This document shows, one piece after another, positions 48,193 to 63,100 of a DNA stretch of 64,000 nucleotides. Position 1 is the stretch's first letter. Each line of letters starts with the position of its first letter. The stretch spans positions 8,981,241-9,045,240 of the forward strand of contig OZ037768.1 in the NCBI GenBank assembly GCA_964035545.1, written 5' to 3'. The position numbers and the translations under genes are program-made. The notes under the pieces are model-generated. The model saw only the letters and a list, made by a program, of their open reading frames with translations, did not search any database and was not told the DNA's origin. The stretch is from Bugula neritina (taxonomy: Eukaryota; Bryozoa; Gymnolaemata; Cheilostomatida; Bugulidae).

Positions 48193-51100
48193 GAGTAAGT
48201 AAGTAAGTGAGTAAGCACTTACATGATCACTCTCCACCACTTTACTAAATGGACTAGAGTGGAGCTGTTTAGGTTCTGGAGTGGATTCATTTCTACTAGA
48301 ATGGTCATTCCATGCAACTTTCTTTTTATGAAGTGACTGCAAATACAACCTTATCTATAAGTCACATCATCAACAGATCAGATGTATAATATATATAAGT
48401 AAAGTTTTTAGTTGAGTGTTCTTTTTTTAAAAGCTGATATGCCAAGTAATACAATACTTCAAGAGAGAACATATTGGTACAAGTTATGCATAACTGATGA
48501 GTCATTTATCAGTAACAGAAGAATTAGTTAAACTTAATAACTGAAGCAGAGGCACATCTTCTCTCACCTCATCCGACTGGTGGTGGTGTTCTGACGAGTG
48601 GACAAGTCGAGGCGTGACAGGAAGTAACTCAGGAGTATCCATCAGAGATGGGAAGTCAAACTTGGGCAGTGAGCCACTTCTTCTCAATGCTTTTGCTTTC
48701 TGGAAGTTGATTGGTTCAAACTTGGAAGGTTCCGGAACAGGTCCAGTTATTGGAATAACAAAACTGCCAGTTCCGCCACCTAGAAAAACAAAAAAGAAAT
48801 GTACACACATATTTACATTAATATATCAGTTGAAAAAAAAAATCAATTTTGAAAATAACAGCAACAACTGTTTCAATATTAAGAGTTGAGTTAAGTGATC
48901 ATGACAATACATGTCATTTTCCTATTCGAATGACTCTATTGTTATAATTACTTATTGCATAACGTTTTGTTGTATCACATTGACACGTTTACATAACAAC
49001 AATAAAGTATTTATCTTCTTAGAGATGATGCAACTAATTAGAGCATTGTAACTGTCAGCTGCCAGTACAGACATTAAAACTCACCCAAAATATGCTTGTG
49101 TGGAGCAAGTCGGAAAACAGGATAATCAGTGCTGTGCGTGCTCGCAGGTAGAACATTGGAATGCTTGGGCGGCGTCTTGGCCTTTCTTTTTTGCTTTTGA
49201 CGTTTATCGGAGCGTTGTAGTTCTTCTTCCAACTCTTTCTTAGCTTCTTGCAAGAACCTGGCCATAATGTCATCATTGCTGCTGAGGTTGTGCTTGTCTA
49301 AAAATACATGAATTTAACTATATAATTAGACAGAAAAGTCAAGCCAAACTATTACAGTGTTTTATATATAGAAGACTGCAGCAAGAAGTGGTAAATAACA
49401 AGTCAAGTAAACAAGGAATCAAGCAAGCACACAGATATGCAAATTATTTTAACACAAGCAGATTGTTTCACAACAACTGCTCTATACACAAAATTAGGCA
49501 ACAAACTACATAGTTTGACTGCATGTTCATAACTTAGTATATGTCAAACTTGTGTAGGACACAAGAGCAAAATACACTAACACTAATTTCTCAACAACTG
49601 ATCTTCCAAAAGTCTATAACATCATTGTACGTGAGTTTAATACGAGAAATAATCATACTGTAGAATGAGAATGGGTCTTGTGGAGGTCGATACTGCTGCC
49701 TACGAGGTGTGACCTCAGTACTTTTCTTATCTATACCAGAGGAAGTAGCTCGTGGAGTTTCTTCTTTGATGGGCGTCATTGTGGGTGACTTGTGACCACC
49801 TCTATCTACTGTGATACCTATGAATAAAAGCTTACATGAAATATATGACACAATGCTTAAAAATATAAGTAAGGTATACGCAGACAGCCTCTGACATGTT
49901 GTTGGAAATTTAATAGCACTATTAACATTAACATCAAAATTAAATTAAGGACTAGTAGGAAACAAAGCTATAATGTTGATCGCAGAAAAAATTATACGTG
50001 AAATTTTTTTTCAAGAAAAATTAAAAAAAATCCTAAAAATTGTATTGTGAAAGTGTGAATACAACCGGACTACATTACCTGAATCATTAGAGCTAATGCT
50101 GTGTATACTTGGTAAGGAGGGACTTCGCTCCTCTGTCTGAACTGGTTCTTCAGCAGGTTTCTCATCAGAAGTCCTGAAGTGAGAAACCATATGAGGTACA
50201 AACTGCCCTGTTAATCACTACACCAAATATACTCTACACACACAATAAAGAAGAGCTAAGCACGTACATAGCAGGTAATATAGGTGGAAGTGAGACTGAA
50301 GAGGAAGTTGACTTGATGCTCTTGGATGAATCTTCGCGACTGTAGCTGCGTTCAATAGGTGGGAATCTCGAGCCCGAATCAGGCCGGATGTCATCTAACA
50401 AAAAACAAAATTAATTTCATAAATTTCATAAAACAAATATAAGCTTGTGTAGAAATAATATACTTTAAGGAACTTACATAACAGAAAGGTGAGATGTAGA
50501 ATCAATGAAGACTAGATATTTAATATCATTGGTAAATCATTCTAATAATATCAATCTACGGTAGATGCAGCTATAGTCTAAGCAAGCAGCGATGCTCAGA
50601 TGCCAGGAGCAGCATGCTACTAGTTGTCATGCAAGCTAACAAATAATGTTGTTTAATTGCATACCAACATTATATTGTACACACATGATCACCAATTGCA
50701 TTCATTGAATTATCAGCTATGAGTGTCATTGATCAGGGGCATGCTGGCTGAAAGCCTTGTTATAGATTATTTATGCATAAATAGCAACTACTGACTTGTT
50801 ACAGAAACTGCCACTATAGAATAAAAATTGATTTTCAGCATTATGTTTCGAAATGTCAGAATAATTAGCAATAATGAAGCAAGGTACAAAAGACACAATG
50901 CTATTCTGAACACGACCTGATCAAAGAAATGAAATAGCTTTCACCTCAATTCTAAAAACTATGCTTGCTGAGGAATCAAATATTATAGATTATGCAATAG
51001 TAACCGTTAATTTGTGTCAGAACATGTATTAGAACAAGAAACTATTATTTAGTGTTAGAGTTATACAAAACTCAGTGAAAAAAGCGTCTTCAACTATATA

Positions 51101-54100
51101 GCAGATTTTCTCCCAAGTTTTCAGTATACATAAAGTAAGGGTGAGCAAGACATAAGCAACACTTTCTAATAATAAGAGACTTAGAACTACACACAGCATT
51201 GCCGTTGAACAAAACTACATACAAAATATAATACATTGTATTTAGATAAGTCTCAATCAGCTTGACATTTAGCTTTTATGTTCCTAATATTTTAGTGCAA
51301 AGTTCACCTTTCAAAAACAGAGCTGGCTCAGGAGCTTCTGGTCTAGTCGCATCCTCTTTTTTCTCAGCCTTTGGAGGTGATTTAGCTTTGCCTTTGTTGG
51401 AAGTTGTCTTCACTGGAGCTAATAAAGTTGGAAGATAAAATATAATGAAATGTAACACTAAAAATCAAAAATTATTTCATCATAGAAACTTATTTTACTA
51501 ATGGGTTAGAACAACTTTTCTCAAAATTTAAAGTGGATATGTGTACATTGTTATGTACTCATATATTACAACTATTACTCCATCACAAATATATAGATAT
51601 GCATACAGCACACAATACACACTCTAAAATACCATGTAAAGCAGTAAACATATTGTGTAATATATCAAGGTTACCTTTGCCTTTGGTCTTTTCATCTTTG
51701 AGAGGTAACGATTTTGAATCTTCAAGTTTCAACTCGACTTCAGGCTTTGACTCTATAAATAAAAAACTATATTATGAATAACTACTCTAATATTTAAAAC
51801 ATTTAAAGCAGTCTCAAGAAGAAAAATATCCAATAGGGAGCCACAGTTTTTCGTGAATTACCTTTTTCTGTAGACTTCTGGACAGCAGAAGGAGTTTGGG
51901 ATTTTGATTTGACTTTTGTTGGAGCAGTGCTAGATTTCTTGGGCGCCATTTTGTTTGGTTTATTAGTAAGAGTTGTGTTCTCACGTGATGGACCTGATTT
52001 TCTTGAGGTGATGGTATCCTGCCGAGAGAGTCTAGTGGATTCTCTTGAGAGAGAAACTGAAGTACTTTCTCGAGATGGCTTTGAAACAACACTCTTCTCT
52101 TTTTTCAATTTCTTCGTCTAAAATAAATTAAATAGTAATAAAAAAATTGGATGAATTAATGACAGAGAAGACAATAAAAAAAGTAATTTAAAACCGACTA
52201 ATATTTCCGGATTGCAGATTGAGCAATACCTGGTCTGTTCTGTTGAGAGACACTGATCTGGTGCGCTGCCTTGAAGGAAGTCGTGGCTGCCGCTCTAAAG
52301 AATGATGTTTAGCAGAACTTTTACCTTCATCTTTAATTTTAACTGTCTTGCCCAACTTTTTCGAGATCTCGGGTTCAGATTCTTTTGCTAGAAAATAATT
52401 ATTTGACAATTTTTCATCTGTTTAGGAGTTGCTCTATGAATTCATATAAAACTAAAGATAATGCATTATAGAAATACAAACTATATTCACAACTAATTAT
52501 AAATGTTTACTCACAATAAATAGTATTTGTGAATGCAAAACTGGAATATACCTCACGTTTAGAAATTATTTAAAAAGTAAATATGAATATATAATATTAT
52601 AATATATTACTTTAAGTTGTATTACTGACTCTCACCAGCAGTTGGTACTAAGTTTTCCAGTTTGTCTTCTTTCTCTGGTTCTTTTTCTAATTCAACTTCT
52701 GGTGCTTTTTCTGGTTCTTTCTCTAATTCTTTCTCTAGTTCAGGCTTAGGCTCTGGTTTCACTTCCATTTTGGTTTCTGGTTGCGGTTGCGATTCAGGGG
52801 TAGACTTCTTTGCAAAACTGAACAAGTTTAGAAACTTGCGAAAGACGGATGGCGGTTTGGGTGGTGAAGAAGTCACCTCAGCTTTTGCTACCGGCTTAGC
52901 CTCAGGCTTGCCTTCTTCAACTGGCTCTTTTACTGGTTTAGTTTCTAGTTGTGAAAACAAACGATTAAATATAGACTAGAATTATTAGAAATTATCGACA
53001 TAGCAAAACTAGCTGGAAAAGTGCCATCTAGTCTTCAATTGTAAGGTGAATCATTTCGAGTAATTCTAAAGCGAATTTTTATTGATTTATTTTCAAAGAA
53101 ACAAATTAATTTGTCAGTAATTGAAATCTCACTTCATCAAAACATTTAAAGTCTTTAAACTATATCTATAGACTCGATTTGTTAAAAACCGACACAAATT
53201 TCAAAAGGCCATTTTGAATCATATATTTTTGAGAGTTATTAACTTACCAGGTGTGGCCTCATTTGGTGATTGAATCTCTGTCGAAGGTTCTTGAGGGAAA
53301 CTATTAGATTTATTGCCAATTTCTAGTCCAGGTGTTGCAGATTTAGAGGGCTTTTCATCATCAACTGCCAGTTTCTTTGATACTTGAGTTGGTTCTCGGG
53401 ACAGAGCTGCAGGTTTCACAGCTGGTTTCTGAGATGTTTCCTTGGTTTGCTGTTTCTGTAAAAAGTAATTGCACATTAGTCCCATATATCTATCTTTTAG
53501 AAATGCAATGCATACAACTACTAAACTAAGCAGGCTAAGGTTTTCATTTATACATATAATTACAAATGTATAAAATTATTTTTGTCCATATACAATTGTT
53601 CAAATGAGTAAAATAGAAACTGCATTTCTAGTGGGAAACTTAGAACAGCAAATTATATAACTATTACTACGGTCATTGATTTACCATGCGATGCTGATAT
53701 GGTAAAAACTAAAACATGATAATAGAAAAAAGTATTAAGGCTGCTCAAAACATATTTATACACAATTGATCATGAAACTAAAGAAAGTATACATATTTAT
53801 TTAAATTATCACTTGAATATAACAACAGTCTAGCAAATAAATACTTGAGTTAAACTTATAATGAGTCTACCTGTGAGAACACTAATTATGGCCATGCAAC
53901 AGCTAAAACTACCATTCTCTTTATACAACTTGTCATTAGGATTTATCTTCCTTATGCAAAACATTGAGTTGAGCAAGACAATTTATACTTGCAGCCAATG
54001 AAAAGTTTCTCAAAGTAGAATTAAGTAAAAACTCACTGGAACTGGCTGTTTCCTAATAATTGGTGTAGTCTTTGCAGCTACAGATTTTGAAGCTGGCCTG

Positions 54101-57100
54101 GGAGATGTAGGAGCAGAAGCTTCATTTCTTGCAGAGAGAGTTGACTTTTGAGGAGACTGATAACCAAAGGGGATAACTCTACCATTCGGTAGATCTCTAC
54201 TTCTTCGAATTTCTTCACTTCTCTGCATATCAGCTTCAACACCATATTTCTTGGATGTCTTGGGTGGAGGCTGACCTTGAGGTGAAATTTTGTCATCAGA
54301 TTTAACAACTGATCTCTTTTTAGGTATTTCAGTCTGAGCCGATGACTTTTCTGGAAGCTTGCTAGGCTTTGGTTGAGGTACTCCAACTTTTACACTGGGT
54401 TTAGAAGGTTCAACAGATACTTTACCGGATGTAACTTTACTTCCAACTGAAGGTTTAGGTTTAACCGATTTTGGCTCTACTACTTTATTATCTGAGTTGA
54501 GCTTAGTTGGCTTAATTACAGGCTTGACTTTAGGTTTCTCAGTTGTAACTTTCTTAGGTGGCTCAGCAATTTCAGCTTGTAACTTCTTTGGTGTGAGAGG
54601 CTTGGCAGGAGGCACACTGACAATGCTCTCAGCCTGTCTTTTTGGAGATTCAGGTTGAGCTGATGGCACGCTTATAGCATCCGCATCAACTTTCTTCTCT
54701 TGAGGTGCAAATTTTGGAGTGGTTGTTTCTAATTTGGTTTTACTATCAACAGACTGCTTACCAATCGGTTTTTTCTTGGCATCAACTGTTTTTTTAACAT
54801 TTACTTTATCAACAGCTTTTTTTGCTGGTGTCGTAGGTTCCCCTTTTGGAATGCTAGCAGTTTCGGCATCAGTATTAGACAAGTTCACTGTACTTGGCTC
54901 CTCTTCTGATTTTGGGTCTTCCTTGAATTCTGGAGGAGGAAGCACTTTGCTGTCAGGTTTAGGTATCTGCTGCTGTAGCTGTTCTGCAGCCTCCCAGATA
55001 GCTGTATTGCCACTATATAAAAATGGTTCTGCTGGTGGTTTAGGGGAAAGTGTTTTGTTGAATGTCTCCAATTCATCAGAACTTTTCTTTCCTTTCTTAG
55101 AAGGAATTACTTGAGGCTTCTTCTCTGGTGACTTCTGTTTCACAGGAGTCTTTTTTTCTGGTGGTTTTTTGTTTAGAGGTTTCACAGCGGGAGTTTTCTT
55201 TTCTGGGAACTTTTCGGCCAACTGATTTTCATTTGAGCTTTTCCTATCTTTTGGCTCCTATTAAAAATAAACCATTGTCTCATAAATAAATAGAAAAAAG
55301 CAAACATGCAAAGAATTTTTAATTTAACAAACAAACACAGACTTACATCTTTAGATCTCGAATGAGTTGATGGAATAGCAGGTTTAATGTTCTCATTGTT
55401 TACTGGTTTGACATCAGCTACGAGCTCTGCTGTCTTTACTGGAACCTGCTCTGGTTGACTGGAAGATGACTGGTCTGGTAGTTGAGAGATATCCTGGGAT
55501 TTTGTTTGACTAGTATCAGTCCGTGAGACATTGCCAGGTGCTGAAGTTTCAGCAGTATGCGGACCAAGTTCTTTCTTATCTACATCTGCAACGTCTGCAG
55601 CTTTCACTTCTGGTTCACTAGGTTTTTGTTGATCAGGTGATTCCTTTTCGTTGTTCTTCTTTTTCGGACTTTCAACCTCATCTGGTTTGGTCTTAAAATA
55701 GTGTCAATGTGCGAGCATTTCATGACTTTACACTGAAGTAAAAATTTCAATTATGTTGAAGACCTCACTATCAATTAAAGCTTCAATTAGAGTCTATACT
55801 AATGCAAGAGATTATATATTATATAAAAAATTGAGTACATGTCATGTTCATGGCATATGTTAGGTAATTTACTTACAGCTTTTGAATCTAATTTCTTATC
55901 TGTACCAAACAACAAGTCAAAATCAACATCATCAGTTCCCTTAGCACCAGCTTTTCTTAGTTGCTTTTTCAACTTCACCTTCTTTTTGATGGGCACTTCT
56001 GCAAATCATGACTTACAAATATATGTAATTACTAACAAATATCGGTAAGAATTATTTAACCTGTTATAATGTGTTATAAGTATTACAATTTAAAGAAACC
56101 ATTTTAAAAGTTAATGAAACATAAAATTACCTTGCTCTGTTGGTGTCACTTCAACTTGAGGTGGTTTAGGTTCTTCCTGGGGGGTTGAGGGTCGTGACCC
56201 TTCTTCTGACTTGTGTTCTTCTACTGCTGCAGCAAGTTTTGAATCCTCTTGCGACGTGGAAGACTTTGGTTCCCCCTGTCGAGTTGAAGATTTCGTGTCC
56301 TGTGATTTAGGTTCTGAAGCTGGCTTGGCTCCTTTGTTGGGTTTAGTTTCAAGTTTAGAAACTGCTGTCTTTGCGGGAGTTGACTTTGGTTCAGATTTCA
56401 CTTTAGTAGCAGCAGGCAGATCTTTTTCTGCTGGTTTCGCAGAAGCATCAGCCTCTACAGGTGGAGCCTTTGGCTTTTCTTGAAGTAACTTAGATGGTGG
56501 GTCTCTGTTGATAGGTTTTCCAGGATATGCCTGCAGTAGAAAAAACCAAAATCAATTAATTTTCTCTAAATTTAGATGTCAGGGTGACATAGTTGGTAGA
56601 ATACACGCATCTCAAATAAAAAAGCTATGGGCTTTAATTCCAGCGACAATGTTTTAGAGCTTGTAAAGCGTTTGAGCAAGTTTATCACCTTACCCCGCTG
56701 GGTTCAGTCTGAAGCTGAGATAAACAATTAAATTATATGTTATGCAATTCATCACCGTGAACATTACATATTCATTACTGTCACAACTGTTGAGAGTAGC
56801 TGTGTATGAGACATGTGAAAAGTGGCCTTTGGTGGAAAAGCATCAGACTCAGAAATATCCATGCCTGATAGAAAATGGTTTAGTTAAGGTATCTTGGGAC
56901 AAAAATGATTAAAGGTGATATTCAGGTATTATGGATAATTACTCTAGTATTAACCAACTACAGTTTAAACAGCTTACCTCAATATTCTTTAGCAAATTAC
57001 GATGAGCCTACAATTAAAAATATTAAATCACATTTAAAAAAATCCATATGCAAGTGCAACAAACATACATATTATAAATCAACAAAAAATTCTTTAAAAA

Positions 57101-60100
57101 AGTGAACACTCTTACAATGCTATAAATTATTGATGAATGATAAATTATTGCCAACATATCACTGACCTGTTTTATGGCATCTTTCTTGGCTTTTATCTTT
57201 TGTCGTTCTTTTTCCCTTTCATCGTCAGAATCTACAATGCAAAGTTCTACTGTATCGTTGAGCTTGTGTACTGATATATAAGCAAGTTCCATAGCAGCCT
57301 GAACGTACTTCATCTCATCTCACGTATATGTGAATACTCCAAGTATGTTACTTTTATAGTAACTCACTTACGTAGGTATATATTGATAAACTATTCCGAA
57401 TATCATGTGCTGGCCAATTAGTAAGAACAAGCAAACAGCAAGTCTTACACGTACAACAAAATAAAAATCTCAAAATACAAAAGATGCCAAATTATACAGT
57501 CGGGACACAATGGGCCTGAATGTCAATAGAAATCAGCAAAACAAAAGACTCAAACACAAAGTAATGCTATTGTCATATGAATGATAGTGGAAATTTTGAA
57601 ACTATCAGCCTAATTTTAAAGTTTTTTCTTTTTAATTTTACTGAACTAAGCGAACTGACGTTGAATTATTGAATTTACAAAAAGTGCAACATATTCTCAA
57701 CTACACTGTTAGGATGAGCTACCTCTTACAACAAAAATCACTTAATAAAACAATACTAGTATAAACATGTTGGGCACCCTGTTCAAATACGTGCTAGAAT
57801 TAGTAATTTTGTCCAACAAATTTGCTTTCCTTATTTTGATGTGCATCATTGACATGATTTACTAGATTAGTCTATTGTATTTAGACATATATGCAGGTAA
57901 AAACTGACAAGAATGTTAGTCTATCATATACTGTAGGCCGTAGGGTGATTTCCTACATAGTTTTGGGGCTTATAAAAACTTAAAAATTTTTTTTACCAAT
58001 CAAATGAAAGTTTACTTGAATGCCAAAACTTATTTAAAATAGCAAAAAAATTGGACAACTTATACTATGTTTTGCAGCAAAACATGAGCTTAAAAACCCT
58101 TGAGGAGATGCATTCTTATCGCCCAAAATACTGTTAGGTTATACCTAATCTACATTCTCCAGATTGCTACTGATAAAATATTAGTCAGTAAAATTGGATG
58201 GAAATTTAATAAAAAAAAATAACTTGCAGCAGCTTCATAGTGTATTGCTAATAATGACTTAAATTTTTAATAAGTAACCAAGTAAACTACCAGATCCTAG
58301 TGATCAGATCAAAGGGTTGGGTACTCAAAATTGCCGTTTTCTCTTAATGAGTTGTTAGCAGGTGCTCAGACTCATACAGCCTTTCTCTAGTGAGTTGAGA
58401 CCTCAGAGTTACTCTAATTACTTTTTTGTATTTGCCAAAACCAATTGTAGTAGGGAACTGTTATCCCCTGTTACCCAACCTAATAGATCAGTTTGCTGAC
58501 CGGTCAAATTATTATTCTAATAGCAACTTAATTTGTTTGTAACATTATAAAAATATACAACTAGGTACCTCCATATTTTAGCCTTCAGATTTATTAATAG
58601 TTTTAGGTCACTACATGAAAAAAACAACATAACATTTGTGTAATGAAACACACCTATGACTTCTTCATAATCGGCAAATGGGTCAGATTTATTTGCTCCA
58701 AGTTTAACAGACTTTTTTCTACCGAGAGGTGTTTTGGGTTGGCTATTGGATGCTACAATATAAACCATGATACAGTTTCGTGTGGTATTTCATGAAATTA
58801 GCATAGATATACTATATATAAAATTTCAAGGTGAAACAAGGGGTGTTTTAATGATGAAGTCAGCACCTCTATTGTAGTGAACTAGCCTAGTGAACTAGGC
58901 TATAGAAGCCTCAACTCAACTCAAAGCCTAGTGAACTAGGCTTTGAGTTGAGCATTAACTCTTCACTGATGTCCTTTATTATGTTTTATTATACTTCTAT
59001 TGACATCCTATTGACATCGTCAAGACTACAATTATTGCAATTCAAACTTACATGATTAGGAAAAACATAAATAAACAATAAACAAAAAAGGAAACAATAT
59101 AATTAATGTAAATAACTTACTTATTTTGCTCTCTTAAAATTACACCTGTTCACTAGCACCAACTATTGCCAAGTGCCAGAGTTAGCACTGGCTGTGCTGT
59201 AGAAAGCTTTTCTTAGTGTAGCTAAAATAGCTTAGCAAACTAGCGCTAATTTCACTACATCTATATTGTTTGTTAAGGTGCAGGCAAAAAACCAACTAAA
59301 GTGAGCAAAAGAAATTGAGAGAAAATGACTTGATGTCGTATTTTAAAAGTAGAAAACTTTACCAGCATCACTTTTTAAAATAGATTTCAATCTTGGAACC
59401 AGCGGAATTTCTGGTTCAGCTAAAAAATTAGTTCCTTTGTAATAAAAAACTTAATCGTGTAAGAAACACATTAAAAATTGCATAGGAACATTGTTCTCAG
59501 CAGTGAAAATGATAGAAAATGTCATGAACAACTTGAGTGATACATACTCATATCTTTACATAGACTATGTACAGTGAACTTATCCAAGACAGTTCTCTAT
59601 GCAAAGTAATAGCTGCCCGCCCATAGCGCAGAAAAAACTGTGAACAAGAGATTTAAGAAAGAAATTAGCATATGGAACTCTTGAAACTTGCAGAAGAAAC
59701 ACCGCAGACATCACAAATAATAAGTAGATAAGTTGCATTGTTAGAGAGAAACACTTTCAAGTTCAGCAGCAAAGCCTTACCACCACTATTGGAGAGAATT
59801 GATTTTAATTTATTGTCATACATGGCAGGCTGTTTATCAGTCTCAGCTGTAAATATAACATTGTACTTGAACAGACTATAACACATTTATAGCTTTAGTA
59901 CCAGATTCTGAGACTAATTCTCACTTTTTCATAAAACTTGGCAATATTCCAGACATAGGAATTGCCAGCTTTAGCAGTGCCATAGCTATGTAGAACTAAG
60001 TAACTCACGCTTTATCACCTTGTCAAAAGGTGTGAATAACTCCAAAACAGTTCAGTATAGAGATATAATGTTTACGTAATATAAAATAACTAAGACATGA

Positions 60101-63100
60101 CATTACATTTTGGTTTAGTTGGGACAGGTTCCTTGGACTTTGCGCTGGCTGTTGCAACTTCTTTTGATTTGGAGGGAGTAACTGTCCCTTCTTTAGCCTT
60201 AGTAGCAGCAACTGAACTTTCTTTTTGTTGTGGACCAAGATTTTTGGGCTCTTTTGCTTTCGATACAGACTTTGGTACAACTTTCACTTCCTTAGGTTTT
60301 TCTGCAGGTGTTTCTGGAGTTTTGGTCAGTTGGCGTTGAGGTGCGGGTGTGGGCTCTCGGCTACTATCGTCGCTAAAATATTTCAACTCAGTTGATACAG
60401 ATGCTACACAAAGTAGAAACTATATCTCCCAACTGATCTACTCAAACCTTGGCTTGTCACTTTAACAACTAAACATGTGTCCATACACCAAAACTCATGC
60501 AGGAATATCTATGGCATAACACATGCAATAGATGTAACTCCAGTGGCGTGTTCCACCTATTTGTTTCAAGAAGGTAGTGCCACTTAGTTCTCTAAAATAC
60601 AGAGTTACTTGTATTGAGATTCGTTTGGATTTCTGCTGTACACTACGATGGTACATCACTTTAAGAGTAATTTATTTGACTTACTCATCCAAGTCTAGAT
60701 TTGCAAATGGATTATTTTGTCCCAATGACGCTGCCATGATGGCTTGATGCCTTTCTTGAATGGAGCTGGTGGAGGCGATAGCTACAATTAAGTAAATATA
60801 TCAAAGACACGAACCCGATGTGCATTGGACAAAAATTAGGAAACCATAATTTAGAAGTAATAAACTGCAGGGTTGAATAAAAAAAGTATAAATGAACTAA
60901 AATAAAATCTTATTGTCACAATACTATTATAAGTTATTGTTGATTTGAATTCTATGGTCAAGTTTATGAAACTATCGAGACATGACTCAGATATTATTTT
61001 ATGTTATGAATCAAACTGGGTAGCACACAAGTGAGGCCTATAGTGTAAAGTGCTTACATTTTGGTTTCTTATTGCTAGATAAGGTTGAAGTTGAGGCTAG
61101 CACAGACTTAGGGACAGGAGCTGGGGTAGGGGGTTGCTGGAAAGCTGGCGTTGGGTAGCCATATGGAGCTGAAGGAGGGTAGCCGTAGGGAGCATTTGGT
61201 GGATAACCCGCTGGAGGATAACCCGCTGGTGGGTAACCAGTTGGTGGAAAACCTGGTGGTGGGTAACCCGCCGGTGGGTAACCCGCCGGTGGGTAGCCTG
61301 CCGGTGGGTAGCCTGCTGGAGGATAACCTGCTGGTGGATAACCTGCTTGCGGGTAACCCGCTGGTGGGACTCCGTACGGAGCTGCATGCCGCTGAGAAGG
61401 CTCTGCTGAAAACGATATACATATTTGACTCAACACAGTGATAAATGGCAATGACTTGGTCTAAACAAGTGCTTGACATCACAGTTACAGTTGCAGAACA
61501 GAGCATTACAATGTGGAGGAAGCCCTCAGTAGAACTGATTTAGTCAGCGTACTATTTTGCTGCCACTCACCTCTAGACGCTGACCTGTCCACAGACAGAT
61601 CTGTAGGATCATTGACAGGCAGAGGAGCCACAGCCTTCTTTGGCTTAGTCCGCACAGGCTGCAAGCAAAGTTATTACAATACATAGAAGACAACTCACAT
61701 TACACAAACAGACCAACACAACTTCCTTATGTAGAAGTTAAAACAATGTCAAGTGAATATTACAGTTTAGCATTTCAGTGCAGCCAAATTCTATAAAAAA
61801 GAAGAAAGGATTTAATTAATATAAGCAGCGATTAATTTTTCTACCTGTACAGAATCATATGTAGTCATGCTGTTCTATAAATCAAAAGTAATAGAGTATA
61901 GAATGTTAGTACAGAATTTAATCTAGCCAAATTTATAAGACTTGGCGGATTGTGTTATCTAAGATTTTTTTACAACAAATATGGAATTTTGTTCCAACAG
62001 TGTATTTAAACAACACAGAATAGTGAACATAAAAACATAATATTTCCTTATTGGCTAAAAAAATGAAAATAATCTTTTAGACTTTTCTATGCTACTCTGA
62101 AAGCTGCTCAATTTCAACCAAGAGGAATTAATTTATTCGGACACAGTATACTGTATGCGTACTATAAACACACTTATTTACTCAGATATAATACATTAAC
62201 ATGACACTGTCTTTCTCTTAAAACATGAAATTTATGTTAATTACAGATTTTTTGCTTGCAGTCTGTAATGTTGGAAAATTTTTTTACCACTCTGAGAGCT
62301 TTTTTGTTAAAAAGGATGTTTTCAATAAAGATGCCCAACAGCAATATACTAGAGTCTACACGCCTTAAAGGTTGGCTGTTAGTAACAAAAGAAGAATTCA
62401 AAGTAGATAATTTAGTTAAAAGTAAAAACAACACGACAATGCAAGTACATGTACACCTACCCCATCAATATCAGCATCAACGTCATGCAGGAGTCTCCTT
62501 AGTTTAATAATATCCACAGTAGACATCTTCCCATTGCGCTTAATAGAAATAGTTTTAGACACCTTGGAAGCACGCGACGTAGCTGAAGATGGAGCATTTC
62601 TAATCTTAACTGGGGAGGCATCAGACGCCGCCCCATCAGACGGTGGTTTTCGCTTCAGTATGCTAACATCTGACTCAGTGACTTCTTCTGGCATTATGTC
62701 TGCTAAATGAGCAAAAAACTTACTTATAAACTACCCGATAACATATGCATCATGCACTAGAAGATACGCACTCAGAGCTCTAAACTCACATTATGAAAGC
62801 AGCGATATGATAGGTTTACCTTGTTGTTGAGTTTGGAGTTTAATATCTGGTTGAGATTCTAATTGTTTGTCTGTTTGTGAATCGAGATTAGTTTCCAACT
62901 GAGCTGCAGTGGATGTTTGAGACTGCGGGGCAAGAGGTAACTTAGTTTCAGTCTCTGACTTTAGATCAGTTACAGAAGGCTCTGGTGATTTCACAGAGCT
63001 GGTATTTTTTTCAAGAGCAACAACTGGTTCTGGAGTAGCAGGAGGGACACCTAATGGTGTTTCGCACCTGTATTCAGCAACTGAAGGGGGTGGAGTAGGA

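Noticed and set aside
47323-48348. 341-codon minus-strand frame of Leu/Thr/Tyr/Ser
   Set aside because: It is the translation of a tetranucleotide array lying between a good donor (48222) and the last coding exon. A 4-bp repeat free of stops is open in several frames.
60373-60403. Extending the exon 60372-60107 to the AG at 60405-60404
   Set aside because: That acceptor gives a frame clash (a stop) with the preceding exon ending at 60685. The acceptor at 60374-60373 restores frame and joins two acidic stretches.
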